Assembly: GCF_000423125.1 (NCBI RefSeq)
Contig: NZ_AUHJ01000007.1
Coordinates: forward strand, 149,902 to 213,901
Direction: 5' to 3'
Length of the DNA stretch: 64,000 bases
From: Haliea salexigens DSM 19537
GTDB lineage: Bacteria > Pseudomonadota > Gammaproteobacteria > Pseudomonadales > Halieaceae
Made by a program: the position numbers and the translations under genes. Below the pieces are notes generated by a model. The model did not search any database. It was not told where the DNA came from and was given only the letters and a program-made list of their open reading frames with translations. Shown piece by piece: positions 1 through 10,118 of the stretch; the first letter of the stretch is position 1, and each line of letters opens with the position of its first letter.

Positions 1-505
1 GAATATTAATGGCCAGCAGCCGCTCATCCCGGCCCACCAGCGGATACTCTGTTACCGAAGTTGCCTTCGGTGTTTGCAACAGGGGCTCCACTGAGGAAAA
101 GTCGCATTCAAGGCTCGGCGGGTAGCGGCTCAGCGTGAGTACGCCGGTCACATCGCTGGCGTTGCGGTAGCCGGGCGCGAAAGCCAGGAACTTGGCTTCG
201 GGCACTCTGCCTGGGATAGCCGCTGATACCGACGCCTCCTGCAGAAAGGCGAGTTCTGCACCGGTGGCAAACAGCTGCAAATCTTCCGCCCAGCCGGGGT
301 TGCCGGCTTTCTGTATGTTCCAGCTCACGATTTGTATGTCCGGGCCAAGCGGTACAGCCGCCTGCCGCTGCTGCGCACCCATCCCGGCCAGACAATCCGC
401 CATGCCAACGGGTTCCGCAACGACAAGGCCGGCGTGACACAGCAGCCCGGCGGCCAGCAAGCGGGTTGCGGCACGACACAGTTGGCGGGCAAAAACGGTA
501 ATCAT
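1..505 (-). CDS. Exported endonuclease/exonuclease/phosphatase-family protein, 3' end outside window
   Basis: Reading the minus strand from an ATG at 505 gives 168 open codons that run off the left edge. The N-terminus is a probable signal peptide: basic residues, then a hydrophobic stretch ending near VVAEP. At about residue 58 follows QIVSWNIQKAG, the first motif of the endonuclease/exonuclease/phosphatase fold, and then AFLQEA, whose Glu is the usual metal ligand. The protein is therefore likely an exported or periplasmic nuclease- or phosphatase-like enzyme. The substrate cannot be told because the catalytic C-terminal half is missing. No clear Shine-Dalgarno is visible before the ATG. 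Confidence 0.75.
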   Translation of the reverse strand, partial: MITVFARQLCRAATRLLAAGLLCHAGLVVAEPVGMADCLAGMGAQQRQAAVPLGPDIQIVSWNIQKAGNPGWAEDLQLFATGAELAFLQEASVSAAIPGRVPEAKFLAFAPGYRNASDVTGVLTLSRYPPSLECDFSSVEPLLQTPKATSVTEYPLVGRDERLLAINI

Positions 506-604
506 GGCATCAGTATACTGCGTTGCGGGAGGTAACGACTGGCAGGTGACGTCAGTAGGCGTCATAACGCTTTGGACCGCGGGCACCAGTGGAGGTTCCC
601 CGGC

Positions 605-1948
605 TCAGGTGCGCTCTAGATAGGACTGGTATTCCAGCAGCGAAACACGGCGGCGGAATTCGGCTACTTCCTGTTCCTTGGTGAGGGTGAAAATGCGTTG
701 CATTTCGCCACCGAGCGACGAGCGGATGAAGTCGGAGTTGCGGAACTGGTCCAGTGCCTCGTGCATATAACCCGGCAGCGAGCCATTCTTCTGTGCGTAG
801 CCATCACCGCGGGTGGGGCTGCCCGGCGAGGCCTGCGTTTCGATGCCCTCCAGCATGGAAGCCAGAATGACAGCGAGCAGCAGGTAAGGGTTGGCGTCGG
901 CGCCCGGCACCCGGTGTTCAAGGCGTCTTGCCGCGTGGGAGCCCGCGGGTACCCGCACGGCAACCGTGCGATTCTCATAACCCCAGCTGGGGTAGGTGGG
1001 TGCGTGGGTGCCCGGCTGGAAGCGACGGTAGCCGTTGTAGCCGGGTGAGAAAATGATCATCGAGTCACTCATGTGCTGCAGGCAGCCGGCAATCGCCTGG
1101 TGCAGCAGCGTCGAGCCCCTTTCCGTGCCGTCGTCAAAGACGTTTCTGCCCTGCGCGTCGAGCATGCTCACGTGGACGTGCATGCCGTTGCCCGCTTCGT
1201 CCTCGAAGGGCTTGGGCATGAAGCTGGCGACCAGTCCATGCTGGTGCGCAACACCCTTGATCAGGCGCTTCATCATCAGGATCTGTTTGGCGGCGAGTAC
1301 CGGGCTGGGCACATGTTGCATATTGATTTCATACTGGGATGGCGCGGACTCCTTGACCACGCCGTCAAAGGGCAGGTCCTGCAGTTCGCAGGCGACGCGC
1401 AGGTCTTCCATCATCTGCTGGTGCTGATTCAGTACATCCAGCCCGTACATGTTGCCACCGACGGGCGAGCCACCGGCGGGTGACGGGCAAGTGTGCAGAG
1501 GTACCACGTTGTCCCAGCGCACCAGGCTGAATTCCAGTTCGGCGGCCACTACGGGCGTCCAGCCGGCTTCCTGGAAGCGCGATACCACCTGTTTGAGCAC
1601 ATGGCGCGGGTCGCCGAGGTAGGGCATGCCGTCGGCATCGAACATGGACAGCATGATTTGCCCGTGCTGTCCGCCGGGTGACCAGGGTGTCGGCAGCAGC
1701 GACCCCTCAACGGGGCGGCAGATGCCGTCGGCATCGCCGGAGGCAAACACCAGTTCCTCGACATCACGGCCCCAGATGTCGAGGCTCAGCGCGGTTTTGG
1801 GGAGTTTGAGCTCGCCGTCGAAGATTTTGCCGAGTTTATGCCTTGGTAGCCACTTGCCGCGCATGATGCCGTTACAGTCGGGCAACAGCGCTTCGACGGT
1901 GGTAATCTCCGGGTGGGCCCGCAGGAACCAGTCGGCTTCAAGGGACAT
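605..1948 (-). CDS. Glutamine synthetase family protein (glutamate-putrescine ligase-like)
   Basis: A 447-residue class of glutamine synthetase resembling PuuA, which joins glutamate to an amine with ATP. Visible family motifs are the N-terminal beta-grasp with RGKWLP, the ATP-metal motif AAELEFSLV, ESAPSQYEIN, the glutamate-binding NGMHVHVSM, and the C-terminal EHRVPGADANPYL. The ATG at 1948 is preferred over a TTG 18 bases upstream. It is a single gene flanked by two regulators, which is common for polyamine or amino-compound use. It may act on putrescine or another amine; true glutamine synthesis is less likely because the sequence is the PuuA type. The substrate is inferred. Confidence 0.85.
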   Translation of the reverse strand: MSLEADWFLRAHPEITTVEALLPDCNGIMRGKWLPRHKLGKIFDGELKLPKTALSLDIWGRDVEELVFASGDADGICRPVEGSLLPTPWSPGGQHGQIMLSMFDADGMPYLGDPRHVLKQVVSRFQEAGWTPVVAAELEFSLVRWDNVVPLHTCPSPAGGSPVGGNMYGLDVLNQHQQMMEDLRVACELQDLPFDGVVKESAPSQYEINMQHVPSPVLAAKQILMMKRLIKGVAHQHGLVASFMPKPFEDEAGNGMHVHVSMLDAQGRNVFDDGTERGSTLLHQAIAGCLQHMSDSMIIFSPGYNGYRRFQPGTHAPTYPSWGYENRTVAVRVPAGSHAARRLEHRVPGADANPYLLLAVILASMLEGIETQASPGSPTRGDGYAQKNGSLPGYMHEALDQFRNSDFIRSSLGGEMQRIFTLTKEQEVAEFRRRVSLLEYQSYLERT

Positions 1949-2049
1949 TCGGACACCGCGACTCAATCGTGTAAAGCGGCACTATCGGCAAAGTCGCTCC
2001 GGGCTTCAATGCCCCACCCGGGGCAGGTCACGTACTTGCGTCCGCCCAA

Positions 2050-2898
2050 TCATTGCGAGGGCGCCATGTAGATGCGCAAGGGATCGTCACCCGCGGCCTG
2101 GCCGAGGCAAGTGAGTGAATTGATAAACAGCGAAAACAGGTCGGTTTGCGAACTGACATCCAGCTTGCGGTAGATGCTTTTGCGGTGCCGGCGCACCGTC
2201 TCCAGCGCAATGCCCAGGCGGTCTGCGGAGGTATCCGTGCCGTAGCCGCGCAGCATCAGTTCGAGTACATCCTTTTCCCGCGGTGACAGCAGTGAGGCGC
2301 CGAAGGTGCGGAAGGCGAGGTCCACCTGGTGGTCGATGCCTGGCTGGATAAGGTGGGTGACCGCGAAATCGTCGTGTTCACTGTGGGACTTGATCAGCTC
2401 CGAAATCGGCTCTGCCAGCAGGTAGAGGGTTTCGTAGTCCTGTTCAGTGAATGCGCCGTGACGCGGCAGGCGCATCATGCACACGTTGATCACGTTGCTG
2501 CCGCGCAGACGCGAGAGGTAAATAGCCTCGTCCACGGTGCCCGTGTCGGCGTAGTAGTCGCGATAATACTGTGTTTCCCGCAATTTGCCCGCCGTGATGC
2601 GCGACAAGCGGTAGAACTTTGAGCGCGGCTGATTCATGGAGGTCTGGTAGAAGGGGTCCTCCCGGTAGGGCCCGTCGAGATACGTGTCTACCTGCGAGGC
2701 CAGTGCGTTGTCGGGTATCTCGTGGTAGAGCACCTGCGGCGGCAGGTCCTTGTGATAGAGCCAGACTTGCGGGTAGTCGAAGCTAACCTGACCCTGGATG
2801 GCGGCGATGAGTGCGGGGAAAAATGCATCGGTACCGAGTGCGGAAATCGCCTGCGAAAGATCGCGGTTCCACTTGCTCAATTGTGCTATGTCGGTCAT
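2050..2898 (-). CDS. LuxR-family transcriptional regulator
   Basis: About 282 residues. The C-terminal third is a LuxR/GerE helix-turn-helix: LSPREKDVLELMLRGYGTDTSADRLGIA then TVRRHRKSIYRKL. The N-terminal 200 residues form a possible ligand- or PAS-like sensing region with no motif I can name. The start is taken as the ATG at 2898, because the longer ORF would run through the promoter region of the divergent AraC gene. It lies about 100 bp downstream of, and on the same strand as, the glutamine-synthetase-like gene's upstream side, so it could control that gene; this is inference from position only. Confidence 0.8.
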   Translation of the reverse strand: MTDIAQLSKWNRDLSQAISALGTDAFFPALIAAIQGQVSFDYPQVWLYHKDLPPQVLYHEIPDNALASQVDTYLDGPYREDPFYQTSMNQPRSKFYRLSRITAGKLRETQYYRDYYADTGTVDEAIYLSRLRGSNVINVCMMRLPRHGAFTEQDYETLYLLAEPISELIKSHSEHDDFAVTHLIQPGIDHQVDLAFRTFGASLLSPREKDVLELMLRGYGTDTSADRLGIALETVRRHRKSIYRKLDVSSQTDLFSLFINSLTCLGQAAGDDPLRIYMAPSQ

Positions 2899-3039
2899 CG
2901 CAGTGGGTTTGCCTGAGGCTGCGTATAGGAGCGCATAGTGGGCAGGCACGCGAAGCTTGTCAAATACCGCGGCGGCGCGCTTGGGTTTCACGGCGACCGC
3001 ACCCTATACTTCGGGTTCCAGAATTGTGCGGAGTGTCGT

Positions 3040-4095
3040 GTGAGCAATCGCCCTGCGTCGGTCACGCCGAAGTTCCCGTCCGAAGTGGTACCCGCCCCAA
3101 TGGTCATGAGCCTGTTCAGGACCATGCAACAGGCGGGCGTAGCGCAGGGGCGCCTGCTCATTGAAGCCGGGGTTCCCGTGGACCCGCTGAGGGCCGCGTC
3201 TCCGGCCGGCTGTATGACACCGCGGCAGTACAGCAGGCTGTGCACGGTGGTTTCGCGACAACTGGCGGACGAAACCTTCGGCGCCATGCCGGACGCCGTG
3301 ACGCCGCCCGGTACGCTGCGCATGCTGGCCCTGGGCATGCTTGGCGGTGGTGCGCTGGGCACGGCCATGCAACGGGCCATTGAATTCAATGCCAGCTGTC
3401 GTGCGCGGGGCCGGCTGCCGCAGGAGAACCGCCTGTGGGTGCAGGACAGCGGCCGCCATGCCACGCTAGCGTATCTGGGCACGGGTGTACCGGCGCGCCA
3501 TCAGCACCGTGTGTTGGCGGGGCTGGCCATCTGGCTGCGATTCTGTGGCTGGATGATCGGGCAGGAGATTGATGTCGTCAGCGCCAGTTGTGCCGGTCCG
3601 GCGCCGGCGCGTGACGACGCGCTGCGTCATTTCTTTCCCGGTCCGGTGCGGTTCGATGCCTCGTCCAATACTGTGACATTCAGCGTCAGGCACCTGGAGG
3701 CTCCGATCGTTCGTGACGAGTGTCAGCTCGCAGAATTCATGGCGCTGGCACCCTACCTGCTGTTGTACGCGCCCGAGGCCTGCCACGACAGCGTAGCCCG
3801 CCGTATCCGGGTGCTCATAGACAACGCCCCGGACGCCGCGCTGCCCAGCTTCACGGCGTTGACAGTGCACCTGAACATGTCGGCCCGTACCTTGCGCCGG
3901 CGCCTGGAGAGCGAGGGCACCTCGTACCAGAGAATAAAAGATACAGCCCGGCGTGACCGCGCCATCCGCCTGTTGCGCCAGTCGCATCTTTCCATATTTG
4001 ACGTGGCCGAAGCGCTGGGATTCAGCGACCCCAGCGCATTTCACCGCTCATTCAAGAAGTGGACCGGACGACCACCGGGTGAGTTTCGCTGTTAG
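3040..4095 (+). CDS. AraC-family transcriptional regulator
   Basis: A GTG start at 3040 preceded by GGAG gives 352 residues; an ATG at 3100 is the alternative. Residues 40-220 match the arabinose-binding-like domain seen in OruR/ArgR-type AraC regulators (family knowledge). The C-terminus carries the double helix-turn-helix: LTVHLNMSARTLRRRLESEG, then DRAIRLLRQS and FDVAEALGFSDPSAFHRSFKKWTG. It is divergent from the LuxR gene with about 140 bp between the starts, so the two may share a control region. The effector is unknown. Confidence 0.85.
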   Translation: MSNRPASVTPKFPSEVVPAPMVMSLFRTMQQAGVAQGRLLIEAGVPVDPLRAASPAGCMTPRQYSRLCTVVSRQLADETFGAMPDAVTPPGTLRMLALGMLGGGALGTAMQRAIEFNASCRARGRLPQENRLWVQDSGRHATLAYLGTGVPARHQHRVLAGLAIWLRFCGWMIGQEIDVVSASCAGPAPARDDALRHFFPGPVRFDASSNTVTFSVRHLEAPIVRDECQLAEFMALAPYLLLYAPEACHDSVARRIRVLIDNAPDAALPSFTALTVHLNMSARTLRRRLESEGTSYQRIKDTARRDRAIRLLRQSHLSIFDVAEALGFSDPSAFHRSFKKWTGRPPGEFRC

Positions 4096-4099
4096 CGGC

Positions 4100-4717
4100 T
4101 TACCAGGGCAGAGGGGCTGTGCGCCAGCGCCGGGACCAGGCTTCGTACACTTTGTTGCTGTAGCGACGGCTGCCCAGGCTGCCGTTGTAGGCCGCCAGTG
4201 CGCGGTGCAGGTCACCCTTTTCCCGTTTCAGATAAAATTGCAGGATACGGCTACCGTACTCGAAGTTGGTGCGGTTCAGGGTGAGGTTGTCCTCCGCGCG
4301 GCCGATCTCGTTTTTCCAGAACGGCATCACCTGCATCATCCCCTGGGCACCTACCCGCGAAATGGCGAAGCGATCGAAGTGGCTTTCCACTTCGATAACC
4401 GCAAGCACCAGTTCGGGGGGCAGTGAGGCCCGCGTTGCCGCCGAGTGCACTTGGCGCAGAATAAGAAGGCGCTCTTCGGGGTCATTGATAAAGCGGGCCA
4501 GCCGCGCCGACATGTCGACCAGCCAGACCTCGGCATCGTAACGATCCTGAAAGCTGTGGGTACTGTTGATGGTCTCGTTGAGGAAGATGCGCAGGGCCTC
4601 GCGCTCTGCCGGGTCTTCCGGTTGCCCCTGGGCGTTGTGGCCAAGGGCGAGCGCAAGGATGAGGGCGAAAACCGCCGTCGCCAGCCCGCGAGCCCCGCCG
4701 GCGCACCGGCTCCGCAT
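4100..4717 (-). CDS. Lytic transglycosylase, SLT domain
   Basis: 205 residues with an N-terminal hydrophobic segment (LATAVFALILALALG), probably a signal peptide or anchor, so it acts in the periplasm. The soluble lytic transglycosylase core begins near residue 100: LPPELVLAVIEVESHFDRFAISRVGAQGMMQVMP. The Glu of IEVESHF is the expected catalytic acid and GAQGMMQVMP the substrate motif. It would cleave peptidoglycan glycan strands with anhydromuramic products. The start overlaps the proS stop (TGATG type), so it is translationally coupled with proS. The converging AraC gene ends only 4 bp away. Confidence 0.85.
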   Translation of the reverse strand: MRSRCAGGARGLATAVFALILALALGHNAQGQPEDPAEREALRIFLNETINSTHSFQDRYDAEVWLVDMSARLARFINDPEERLLILRQVHSAATRASLPPELVLAVIEVESHFDRFAISRVGAQGMMQVMPFWKNEIGRAEDNLTLNRTNFEYGSRILQFYLKREKGDLHRALAAYNGSLGSRRYSNKVYEAWSRRWRTAPLPW

Positions 4718-6429
4718 CAGCTGCGCAGGCGCTCGAGCACGCGCGGCAGCGCGTCGGCCAGCGGCAGCAGGGTGGCTTCCTCGTCGCGGCGACCCTTGTA
4801 CTCCAGCTGCCCCTCGGCGAGGGTCCGGTCACCGATGACCAGGCGATGGGGGATACCGATCAGTTCCATGTCGGCGAACTTGACCCCCGGCCGTTCGTTG
4901 CGATCATCGAGCAGGACATCGACGCCCGCTGCGCGAAACTGCGTGTAGAGCGCTTCTGCGCATTCGGCCACCGCGGCGGACTTTTGCATGTTGAGGGGCA
5001 CCAGAACCAGCTGGAAAGGGGCCATGGCGGCGGGCCAGATGATGCCGCGTTCGTCGTGGTTCTGTTCGATGGCCGCGGCGACTATGCGGCTCACGCCAAT
5101 GCCGTAGCAGCCCATGCTCATGGTGGCGCTCTTGCCCTGCTCGTCCAGCACGGTAGCGTGCATGGCTTCGCTGTATTTGCGCCCCAGCTGAAAGATGTGA
5201 CCGACTTCAATGCCGCGACGTATCAGCAAATGGCCCTTGCCGTCGGGGCTGGGGTCGCCCTCCACCACTTCGCGCAAGTCCTCAACCCGGCCCAGCGGGC
5301 AGTCCCGTTCCCAGTTCACGCCAGTCAGGTGCACGTCGTCGCGATTTGCGCCACAGCTGAAATCAGCGAGCTGCGCAGCGCTTTGGTCAACGATGGTCGG
5401 CAGTGACAGGCCAACCGGGCCGAGGGAGCCGAAGCCGGCGCCACAGGCAGCGCGCACCGCCTCCTCACTTGCCAGGGTTAGCGGGTTGCCCACGTCTGCG
5501 AGTTTTTCCGCCTTCACGCTGTTCAATGTGTGGTCGCCGCGCAGCACCAGGGCGACCAGCGAGCCGGGCTCGGTGCCCTGCACCACGAGTGTCTTGACGG
5601 TCGCCGTCGCCGGCACCCCAAGCAGGGCAGTGAGGTCTTCAATACTGCGCACGCCGGGTGTGGGGACCTCGCTCAGGGTGGCGCCGGGCGGATTCCGTTC
5701 ACCACTGGGTGGCAGCGCTGTGGCCATCTCGATATTCGCCGCGTAGTCACTGCCATCACTGAAAGCGATGGCATCTTCGCCGGCGTTGGCCAGCACATGA
5801 AACTCGTGGGAGCCGCTGCCGCCAATGCTGCCGTTGTCGGCAATTACCGGCCGGAACTCAAGCCCCAGGCGGCTGAAGATGTTGCTGTAGGCCTGGTACA
5901 TGGTCTGGTAGGTGGTTTCCAGCGAGGCCTGGTCGATGTGGAACGAATAGGCGTCCTTCATCAGGAATTCGCGCCCGCGCATGATGCCAAACCGCGGGCG
6001 GATCTCATCGCGCACCTTGGTCTGAATCTGGTACAGGTTCAGTGGCAGCTGTTTATAGCTTTTGACTTCGTTGCGGATCAGGTCCGTGATCACTTCTTCA
6101 TGCGTTGGCCCGAGGCAGAAGTCGCGCTGGTGGCGGTCCTGTATACGCAACAGCTCCGGCCCGTACTGCTCCCAGCGGCCGGACTCCTGCCACAGCTCTG
6201 CTGGCTGCACCACCGGCATGCTCACCTCCAGCGCTCCGCTGGCATCCATTTCCTCGCGTACCACCTGCTCTACCTTGCGCAATACGCGCAGTCCCAGCGG
6301 TAGCCAGGTGTACAGCCCGGCAGCGAGTTTCCGTACGAGGCCCGCGCGCAGCATCAACTGGTGGCTGATGACCTCCGCATCGGCGGGCGTCTCTTTCTGG
6401 GTGCTGATCAGGTATTGGCTGGTGCGCAT
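4717..6429 (-). CDS. proS: Prolyl-tRNA synthetase
   Basis: 570 residues, the normal bacterial-type length. The N-terminus [19 protein letters not shown], the class II motif 2 ([25 protein letters not shown], in two parts), the YbaK-like editing insertion in the middle (about residues 225-390, with [14 protein letters not shown]) and the C-terminal anticodon domain with [20 protein letters not shown] are all present. It charges tRNA-Pro in the cytoplasm and can clear Ala-tRNA-Pro through the insertion domain. It is the first gene of a leftward pair with the lytic transglycosylase. Confidence 0.97.
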   Translation of the reverse strand: MRTSQYLISTQKETPADAEVISHQLMLRAGLVRKLAAGLYTWLPLGLRVLRKVEQVVREEMDASGALEVSMPVVQPAELWQESGRWEQYGPELLRIQDRHQRDFCLGPTHEEVITDLIRNEVKSYKQLPLNLYQIQTKVRDEIRPRFGIMRGREFLMKDAYSFHIDQASLETTYQTMYQAYSNIFSRLGLEFRPVIADNGSIGGSGSHEFHVLANAGEDAIAFSDGSDYAANIEMATALPPSGERNPPGATLSEVPTPGVRSIEDLTALLGVPATATVKTLVVQGTEPGSLVALVLRGDHTLNSVKAEKLADVGNPLTLASEEAVRAACGAGFGSLGPVGLSLPTIVDQSAAQLADFSCGANRDDVHLTGVNWERDCPLGRVEDLREVVEGDPSPDGKGHLLIRRGIEVGHIFQLGRKYSEAMHATVLDEQGKSATMSMGCYGIGVSRIVAAAIEQNHDERGIIWPAAMAPFQLVLVPLNMQKSAAVAECAEALYTQFRAAGVDVLLDDRNERPGVKFADMELIGIPHRLVIGDRTLAEGQLEYKGRRDEEATLLPLADALPRVLERLRS

Positions 6430-6737
6430 GCAAGGGTTCCAGGGCAGGGTTTACGAGCGGCTCAGTTTACGTCTGAAGGGCGCTGCGGTACAGCGCTCCC
6501 GGGGAGGTGCTTGCCGCGTCCGGGCGCCACTTTGCGCCCCCGGTGCGCCAAAACGGAGCAAAACGCAGTTAAAACAGCGTTTTTTTCGCTCTCGTGTCGC
6601 GAAAACCCTTGTATTGCAGCGTTTCATGGTTAATATCTTGCAGTAAGCCTGTTGGCAGCGGTGTTGTCGCGCGAGTGGCAGCAGTCAGTGTGGCTTGTAC
6701 GCGGGTCCCTACTTAACAAAACGAAGGTTTAAAGACT
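6430..6737. other. Divergent intergenic region between proS and the HU-like gene
   Basis: 308 bp with no convincing gene. It must hold the leftward proS promoter and the rightward HU-like promoter. Around 6567-6587 the arms AAAACGC and GCGTTTT, followed by a T run, could form a weak hairpin. An AACGAAGG segment close to the ATG at 6738 looks like the ribosome binding site. I see no RNA gene. Confidence 0.5.
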
Positions 6738-7172
6738 ATGGCGACGAAAAAAGCAGCAGCGAAAAAAGCACCTGCCAAGAAAGCGGCGGCCAAGAAAGTA
6801 GCCAGCAAGGCGGCACCGGCGAAGAAAGCCGCTGCACCTGCGAAGAAGGCTGCACCGCTGATCAAGGAAAAACTCACCAAAACCCAGATTGTGGCCTCCA
6901 TCGCTGAGAGCACCACCCTGAGCAAGAAACAGGTGGGCGACGTGCTGGGCGAGCTGGAATCACTGATGGAGCGTAGCCTCAAGAAGCGCGCGGTAGGTGA
7001 ATTCACCCTGCCGGGCCTGATGAAAATCACCACCGTGAAGAAGCCCGCCAGAAAGGCGCGCAAAGGCATCAACCCCTTCACGGGCGAGGAAACCACCTTC
7101 GCAGCCAAGCCGGCCAGCGTTGCGGTTAAAGTGCGCCCCCTGAAGAAAATGAAGGACTTCGCTGACAGCTGA
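6738..7172 (+). CDS. HU-family DNA-binding protein with lysine/alanine-rich N-terminal tail
   Basis: 144 residues. The first 40 are a low-complexity KKAAAKKAPAKKAA-type tail like the C-terminal tail of histone H1. Residues 45-135 match the HU/IHF fold: LTKTQIVASIAESTTLSKKQV, GEFTLPGLMKITTVKKPARKARKG and NPFTGEE, which is the DNA-clasping arm. It is likely a nucleoid protein with added non-specific DNA affinity. Tailed HU proteins are known in several gammaproteobacteria and in actinobacteria. It is a single gene followed by a strong inverted repeat. Confidence 0.9.
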   Translation: MATKKAAAKKAPAKKAAAKKVASKAAPAKKAAAPAKKAAPLIKEKLTKTQIVASIAESTTLSKKQVGDVLGELESLMERSLKKRAVGEFTLPGLMKITTVKKPARKARKGINPFTGEETTFAAKPASVAVKVRPLKKMKDFADS

Positions 7173-7190
7173 GTACGGCCTGACTGCCCC

Positions 7191-7250
7191 GCCCCTGCAC
7201 CGGGGGCGGGTCTCCGCTACTTCCGCCTCTGCACGCTCCGGTGCAGGGGC
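7191..7250 (+). terminator. Inverted repeat downstream of the HU-like gene, possible terminator
   Basis: A perfect 13-bp inverted repeat, GCCCCTGCACCGG at 7191-7203 and its complement at 7238-7250, encloses a smaller GC hairpin with arms CCGCCCC and GGGGCGG. It lies 18 bp after the HU-like stop. There is no clean T run, only TCGTTTCCCTCCTTG after it, so intrinsic termination or mRNA protection is plausible but not certain. Confidence 0.55.
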
Positions 7251-7364
7251 TCGTTTCCCTCCTTGTTTTACTCCGGCTTTTGCGGTATTGGCCTGCGCCC
7301 TGCCTTGGGGTAAAATCCGCGCCTCCATTTTTTGCGCCCTCTTTCCTACTGGTGAGTACACAAA

Positions 7365-7667
7365 ATGCCAATATATGAGTACCAGTGTCAGGCCTGCGGC
7401 CATCTGCACGAGGCCCTGCGAAAAATCAGTGATGCGCCGCTGGTGGATTGCCCCGCCTGTGGCAAGGCGGAACTGCGTAAAAAAGTCTCTGCAGCCGGAT
7501 TCCGCCTGAAAGGCGGCGGTTGGTATGAAACTGACTTCAAGACCGGCGGCAAGAAGAATCTGGTTGCCGGCGGCGACGACAAGAGCTCGGCGCCTGCCTC
7601 AACTGCCGCATCAGCGGACAGCGGCAGTGCCAGCGCGAAGGCCAGCGAGGCCAAGCCGGCCAGTTAG
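7365..7667 (+). CDS. FmdB-family zinc ribbon protein
   Basis: 100 residues beginning MPIYEYQCQACGHLHEALRKI and continuing CPACGKAELRKKVSAAGFRLKGGGWYETDFK, the full FmdB-type regulatory zinc-ribbon signature with two CxxC pairs. The last 35 residues are Ala/Ser-rich and probably disordered. The family often sits directly before aspS, as here (45 bp). Its molecular role is not well settled; a regulatory or zinc-binding function is family-level knowledge. Confidence 0.9.
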   Translation: MPIYEYQCQACGHLHEALRKISDAPLVDCPACGKAELRKKVSAAGFRLKGGGWYETDFKTGGKKNLVAGGDDKSSAPASTAASADSGSASAKASEAKPAS

Positions 7668-7712
7668 CTTCTCGGCCCCCGGGCCTCATTTGACACACAC
7701 GGAAACGGAATT

Positions 7713-9491
7713 ATGCGCAGTCACTATTGCGGCGCCCTGGGCACGGCCGACATTGATCAAACAGTTACGCTCTGCGGTTGGGTGGACAGGCGCCGCGACC
7801 ACGGTGGCGTGATTTTTCTCGATATGCGCGATCGCGGCGGTATTGTGCAGGTGGTGTTCGACCCCGACACCGAAGAGCATTTTCGTGCGGCAGACCGTGT
7901 GCGCAGCGAGTATGTACTCTGCGTGAAAGGGCGCGTGCGTGCCCGGGCCGAGGCCACCGTGAACCCGGCTATGGCTACGGGTGCGATTGAGGTGTTGGGC
8001 AAGGAGCTGGAAATCCTCAACGCCGCAGCCACGCCACCATTCCAGCTGGATGAGCACACCCAGGTGGGAGAGGACGTTCGCCTGCAGTATCGCTATATGG
8101 ACCTGCGTCGGCCCGAAATGCAGAACCGCCTGATCCTGCGCGCCAAAATTACCACGGCGGTGCGCAACTTTCTGGACGGCGAAGGCTTTCTGGACATTGA
8201 AACCCCGATCCTTACGCGCGCAACGCCGGAGGGTGCCCGCGACTACCTGGTTCCCAGCCGCACGCACCCCGGCCAGTTCTTTGCGCTGCCGCAGTCACCG
8301 CAGCTGTTCAAGCAATTGCTGATGGTCTCGGGATTTGATCGCTACTATCAGGTGGCCAAGTGTTTCCGCGACGAAGACCTGCGCGCCGACCGCCAGCCGG
8401 AATTTACCCAGATCGACATCGAAACTTCGTTCATGGACGAGGACGGTATCATGGCGATCACCGAGCGCATGGTGCGGCAGTTGTTTACATCGGTGCTGGC
8501 AGTAGATCTGGGGGAATTTCCGCGCATGTCCTGGGCCGAGGCGATGGAGCGTTTCGGTTCCGACAAGCCGGACCTGCGTATCGACCTGGAACTGGTGAGC
8601 ATTGATGACCTCATGCAACAGGTCGATTTCAAGGTGTTCCGTGGCCCCGCCGATGACCCGGCGGGGCGCGTCGCCGCGCTGCGGGTGCCGGGTGGTGCGA
8701 GTATCAGTCGTAAAGAGATCGACGACTACACGCGTTTCGTGGGCATTTACGGTGCGCGCGGTCTCGCCTGGATCAAGGTCAACGACCTCGCCGCCGGTGT
8801 GGAAGGTTTGCAGTCGCCGATCCTGAAGTTCATGCCAGAGGCGGTGGTGGCAGAGCTCATGCAGCGCCTGCAGGCGGAAAATGGCGACATCATCTTCTTT
8901 GGCGCCGACAAGGCCTCGGTGGTGAATGAGTCCATCGGTGCCCTGCGCCTGAAAGTGGCTCAGGATCAGGGCCTGGTGAGCGAAGGCTGGGCGCCACTCT
9001 GGGTGGTCGATTTCCCCATGTTCGAAGAGAATGGTGCCGGCGCGCTCACGCCGCTGCATCACCCGTTCACCGCGCCCTCCTGTTCGCCGGAAGCACTGGC
9101 GGCCGACCCGGCAGCAGCGCTTTCCCGCGCCTATGACATGGTGCTCAACGGCACCGAGCTTGGCGGTGGCAGTGTGCGTATTCACCAACGCGACATGCAG
9201 CAGGCCGTGTTCCGCATTCTCGGTATCAGTGACGAGGAAGCGGAAGAGAAGTTCGGCTTCCTGTTGCAGGCGCTGCAATACGGCGCCCCTCCGCATGGCG
9301 GGTTGGCGTTCGGCCTCGACCGGCTGGTTATGTTGATGACCGGCGCGCAGTCCATTCGCGATGTCATTGCGTTCCCGAAAACCCAGACCGCGCACTGCGC
9401 ACTCACAGATGCCCCCGGCGATGTCAACGAGGCGCAACTGAAAGAGCTCAATATCCGCCTGCGGCAGGCGCGCGTGGCGGGCACTGACTGA
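7713..9491 (+). CDS. aspS: Aspartyl-tRNA synthetase
   Basis: 592 residues, the normal length for bacterial AspRS. It has the N-terminal OB-fold anticodon domain ([20 protein letters not shown]), class II motif 2 ([18 protein letters not shown]), the bacterial GAD insertion in the middle, and motif 3 ([13 protein letters not shown]). It charges tRNA-Asp; whether it is discriminating or also charges tRNA-Asn cannot be told here. It starts a long rightward set of genes running to queC. Confidence 0.98.
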   Translation: MRSHYCGALGTADIDQTVTLCGWVDRRRDHGGVIFLDMRDRGGIVQVVFDPDTEEHFRAADRVRSEYVLCVKGRVRARAEATVNPAMATGAIEVLGKELEILNAAATPPFQLDEHTQVGEDVRLQYRYMDLRRPEMQNRLILRAKITTAVRNFLDGEGFLDIETPILTRATPEGARDYLVPSRTHPGQFFALPQSPQLFKQLLMVSGFDRYYQVAKCFRDEDLRADRQPEFTQIDIETSFMDEDGIMAITERMVRQLFTSVLAVDLGEFPRMSWAEAMERFGSDKPDLRIDLELVSIDDLMQQVDFKVFRGPADDPAGRVAALRVPGGASISRKEIDDYTRFVGIYGARGLAWIKVNDLAAGVEGLQSPILKFMPEAVVAELMQRLQAENGDIIFFGADKASVVNESIGALRLKVAQDQGLVSEGWAPLWVVDFPMFEENGAGALTPLHHPFTAPSCSPEALAADPAAALSRAYDMVLNGTELGGGSVRIHQRDMQQAVFRILGISDEEAEEKFGFLLQALQYGAPPHGGLAFGLDRLVMLMTGAQSIRDVIAFPKTQTAHCALTDAPGDVNEAQLKELNIRLRQARVAGTD

Positions 9492-9584
9492 GTGCCGGGG
9501 CACCTTGTGCGCTGGTTGGAACCGGGTTCATAATACTGTAAATTTATACAGACTCTGGTTTCAACGCAGCGCTCGGAGCACACT

Positions 9585-10103
9585 ATGGCGGTCATCCTCG
9601 GGATTGACCCCGGGTCCCGCAAGACGGGCTTTGGTATCATCAATCACGTTTCCGGGCGCAGTGAATACATCACCAGCGGCGTGATTCGCCTGCCGGCGGG
9701 TGAGCTGGCCGAGCGCCTGCGCATTATCTACCACAGTGTTACTGAGCTGGTGCAGCTGCACTGTCCTGCACAGCTCGCCATCGAGCAGGTGTTCATGGCC
9801 AAAAGCGCCGGCTCGGCGCTGAAGCTCGGGCAGGCGCGCGGCGCGGCGATTGTCGCCTGTGTTGCCCATGATCTCGCGGTCGCCGAGTACTCAGCGCGAC
9901 AGATCAAGCAGGCGGTGGTGGGCACCGGCGCGGCCGATAAAGCCCAGGTGCAGCACATGGTGAAAGTCTTGTTGAAGCTTCCCGCCAACCCCCAGGAAGA
10001 TGCCGCCGATGCCCTGGCGGCCGCTCTGTGTCACGCGCACAGTCAACAAAGTATGATACACATTGCCGGCGCCACCGCGGTGCGCCGGCGCCGCATGCGC
10101 TAG
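9585..10103 (+). CDS. ruvC: Holliday junction endonuclease RuvC
   Basis: 172 residues with the RNase-H-like core: [16 protein letters not shown] supplies the first catalytic Asp, [22 protein letters not shown] the Glu, and [17 protein letters not shown] the two C-terminal Asp residues. It cleaves Holliday junctions as a dimer in complex with RuvAB. It is followed by ruvA after 15 bp, the usual ruvCAB order. Confidence 0.97.
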   Translation: MAVILGIDPGSRKTGFGIINHVSGRSEYITSGVIRLPAGELAERLRIIYHSVTELVQLHCPAQLAIEQVFMAKSAGSALKLGQARGAAIVACVAHDLAVAEYSARQIKQAVVGTGAADKAQVQHMVKVLLKLPANPQEDAADALAAALCHAHSQQSMIHIAGATAVRRRRMR

Positions 10104-10118
10104 GAGGCAACCGCAGGA

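Noticed and set aside
8295..9503. Long 402-codon reading frame on the minus strand
   Set aside because: It lies fully opposite aspS, whose motifs and length are beyond doubt. The reverse frame is His/Gln/Arg-rich as expected from GC-rich codon shadows.
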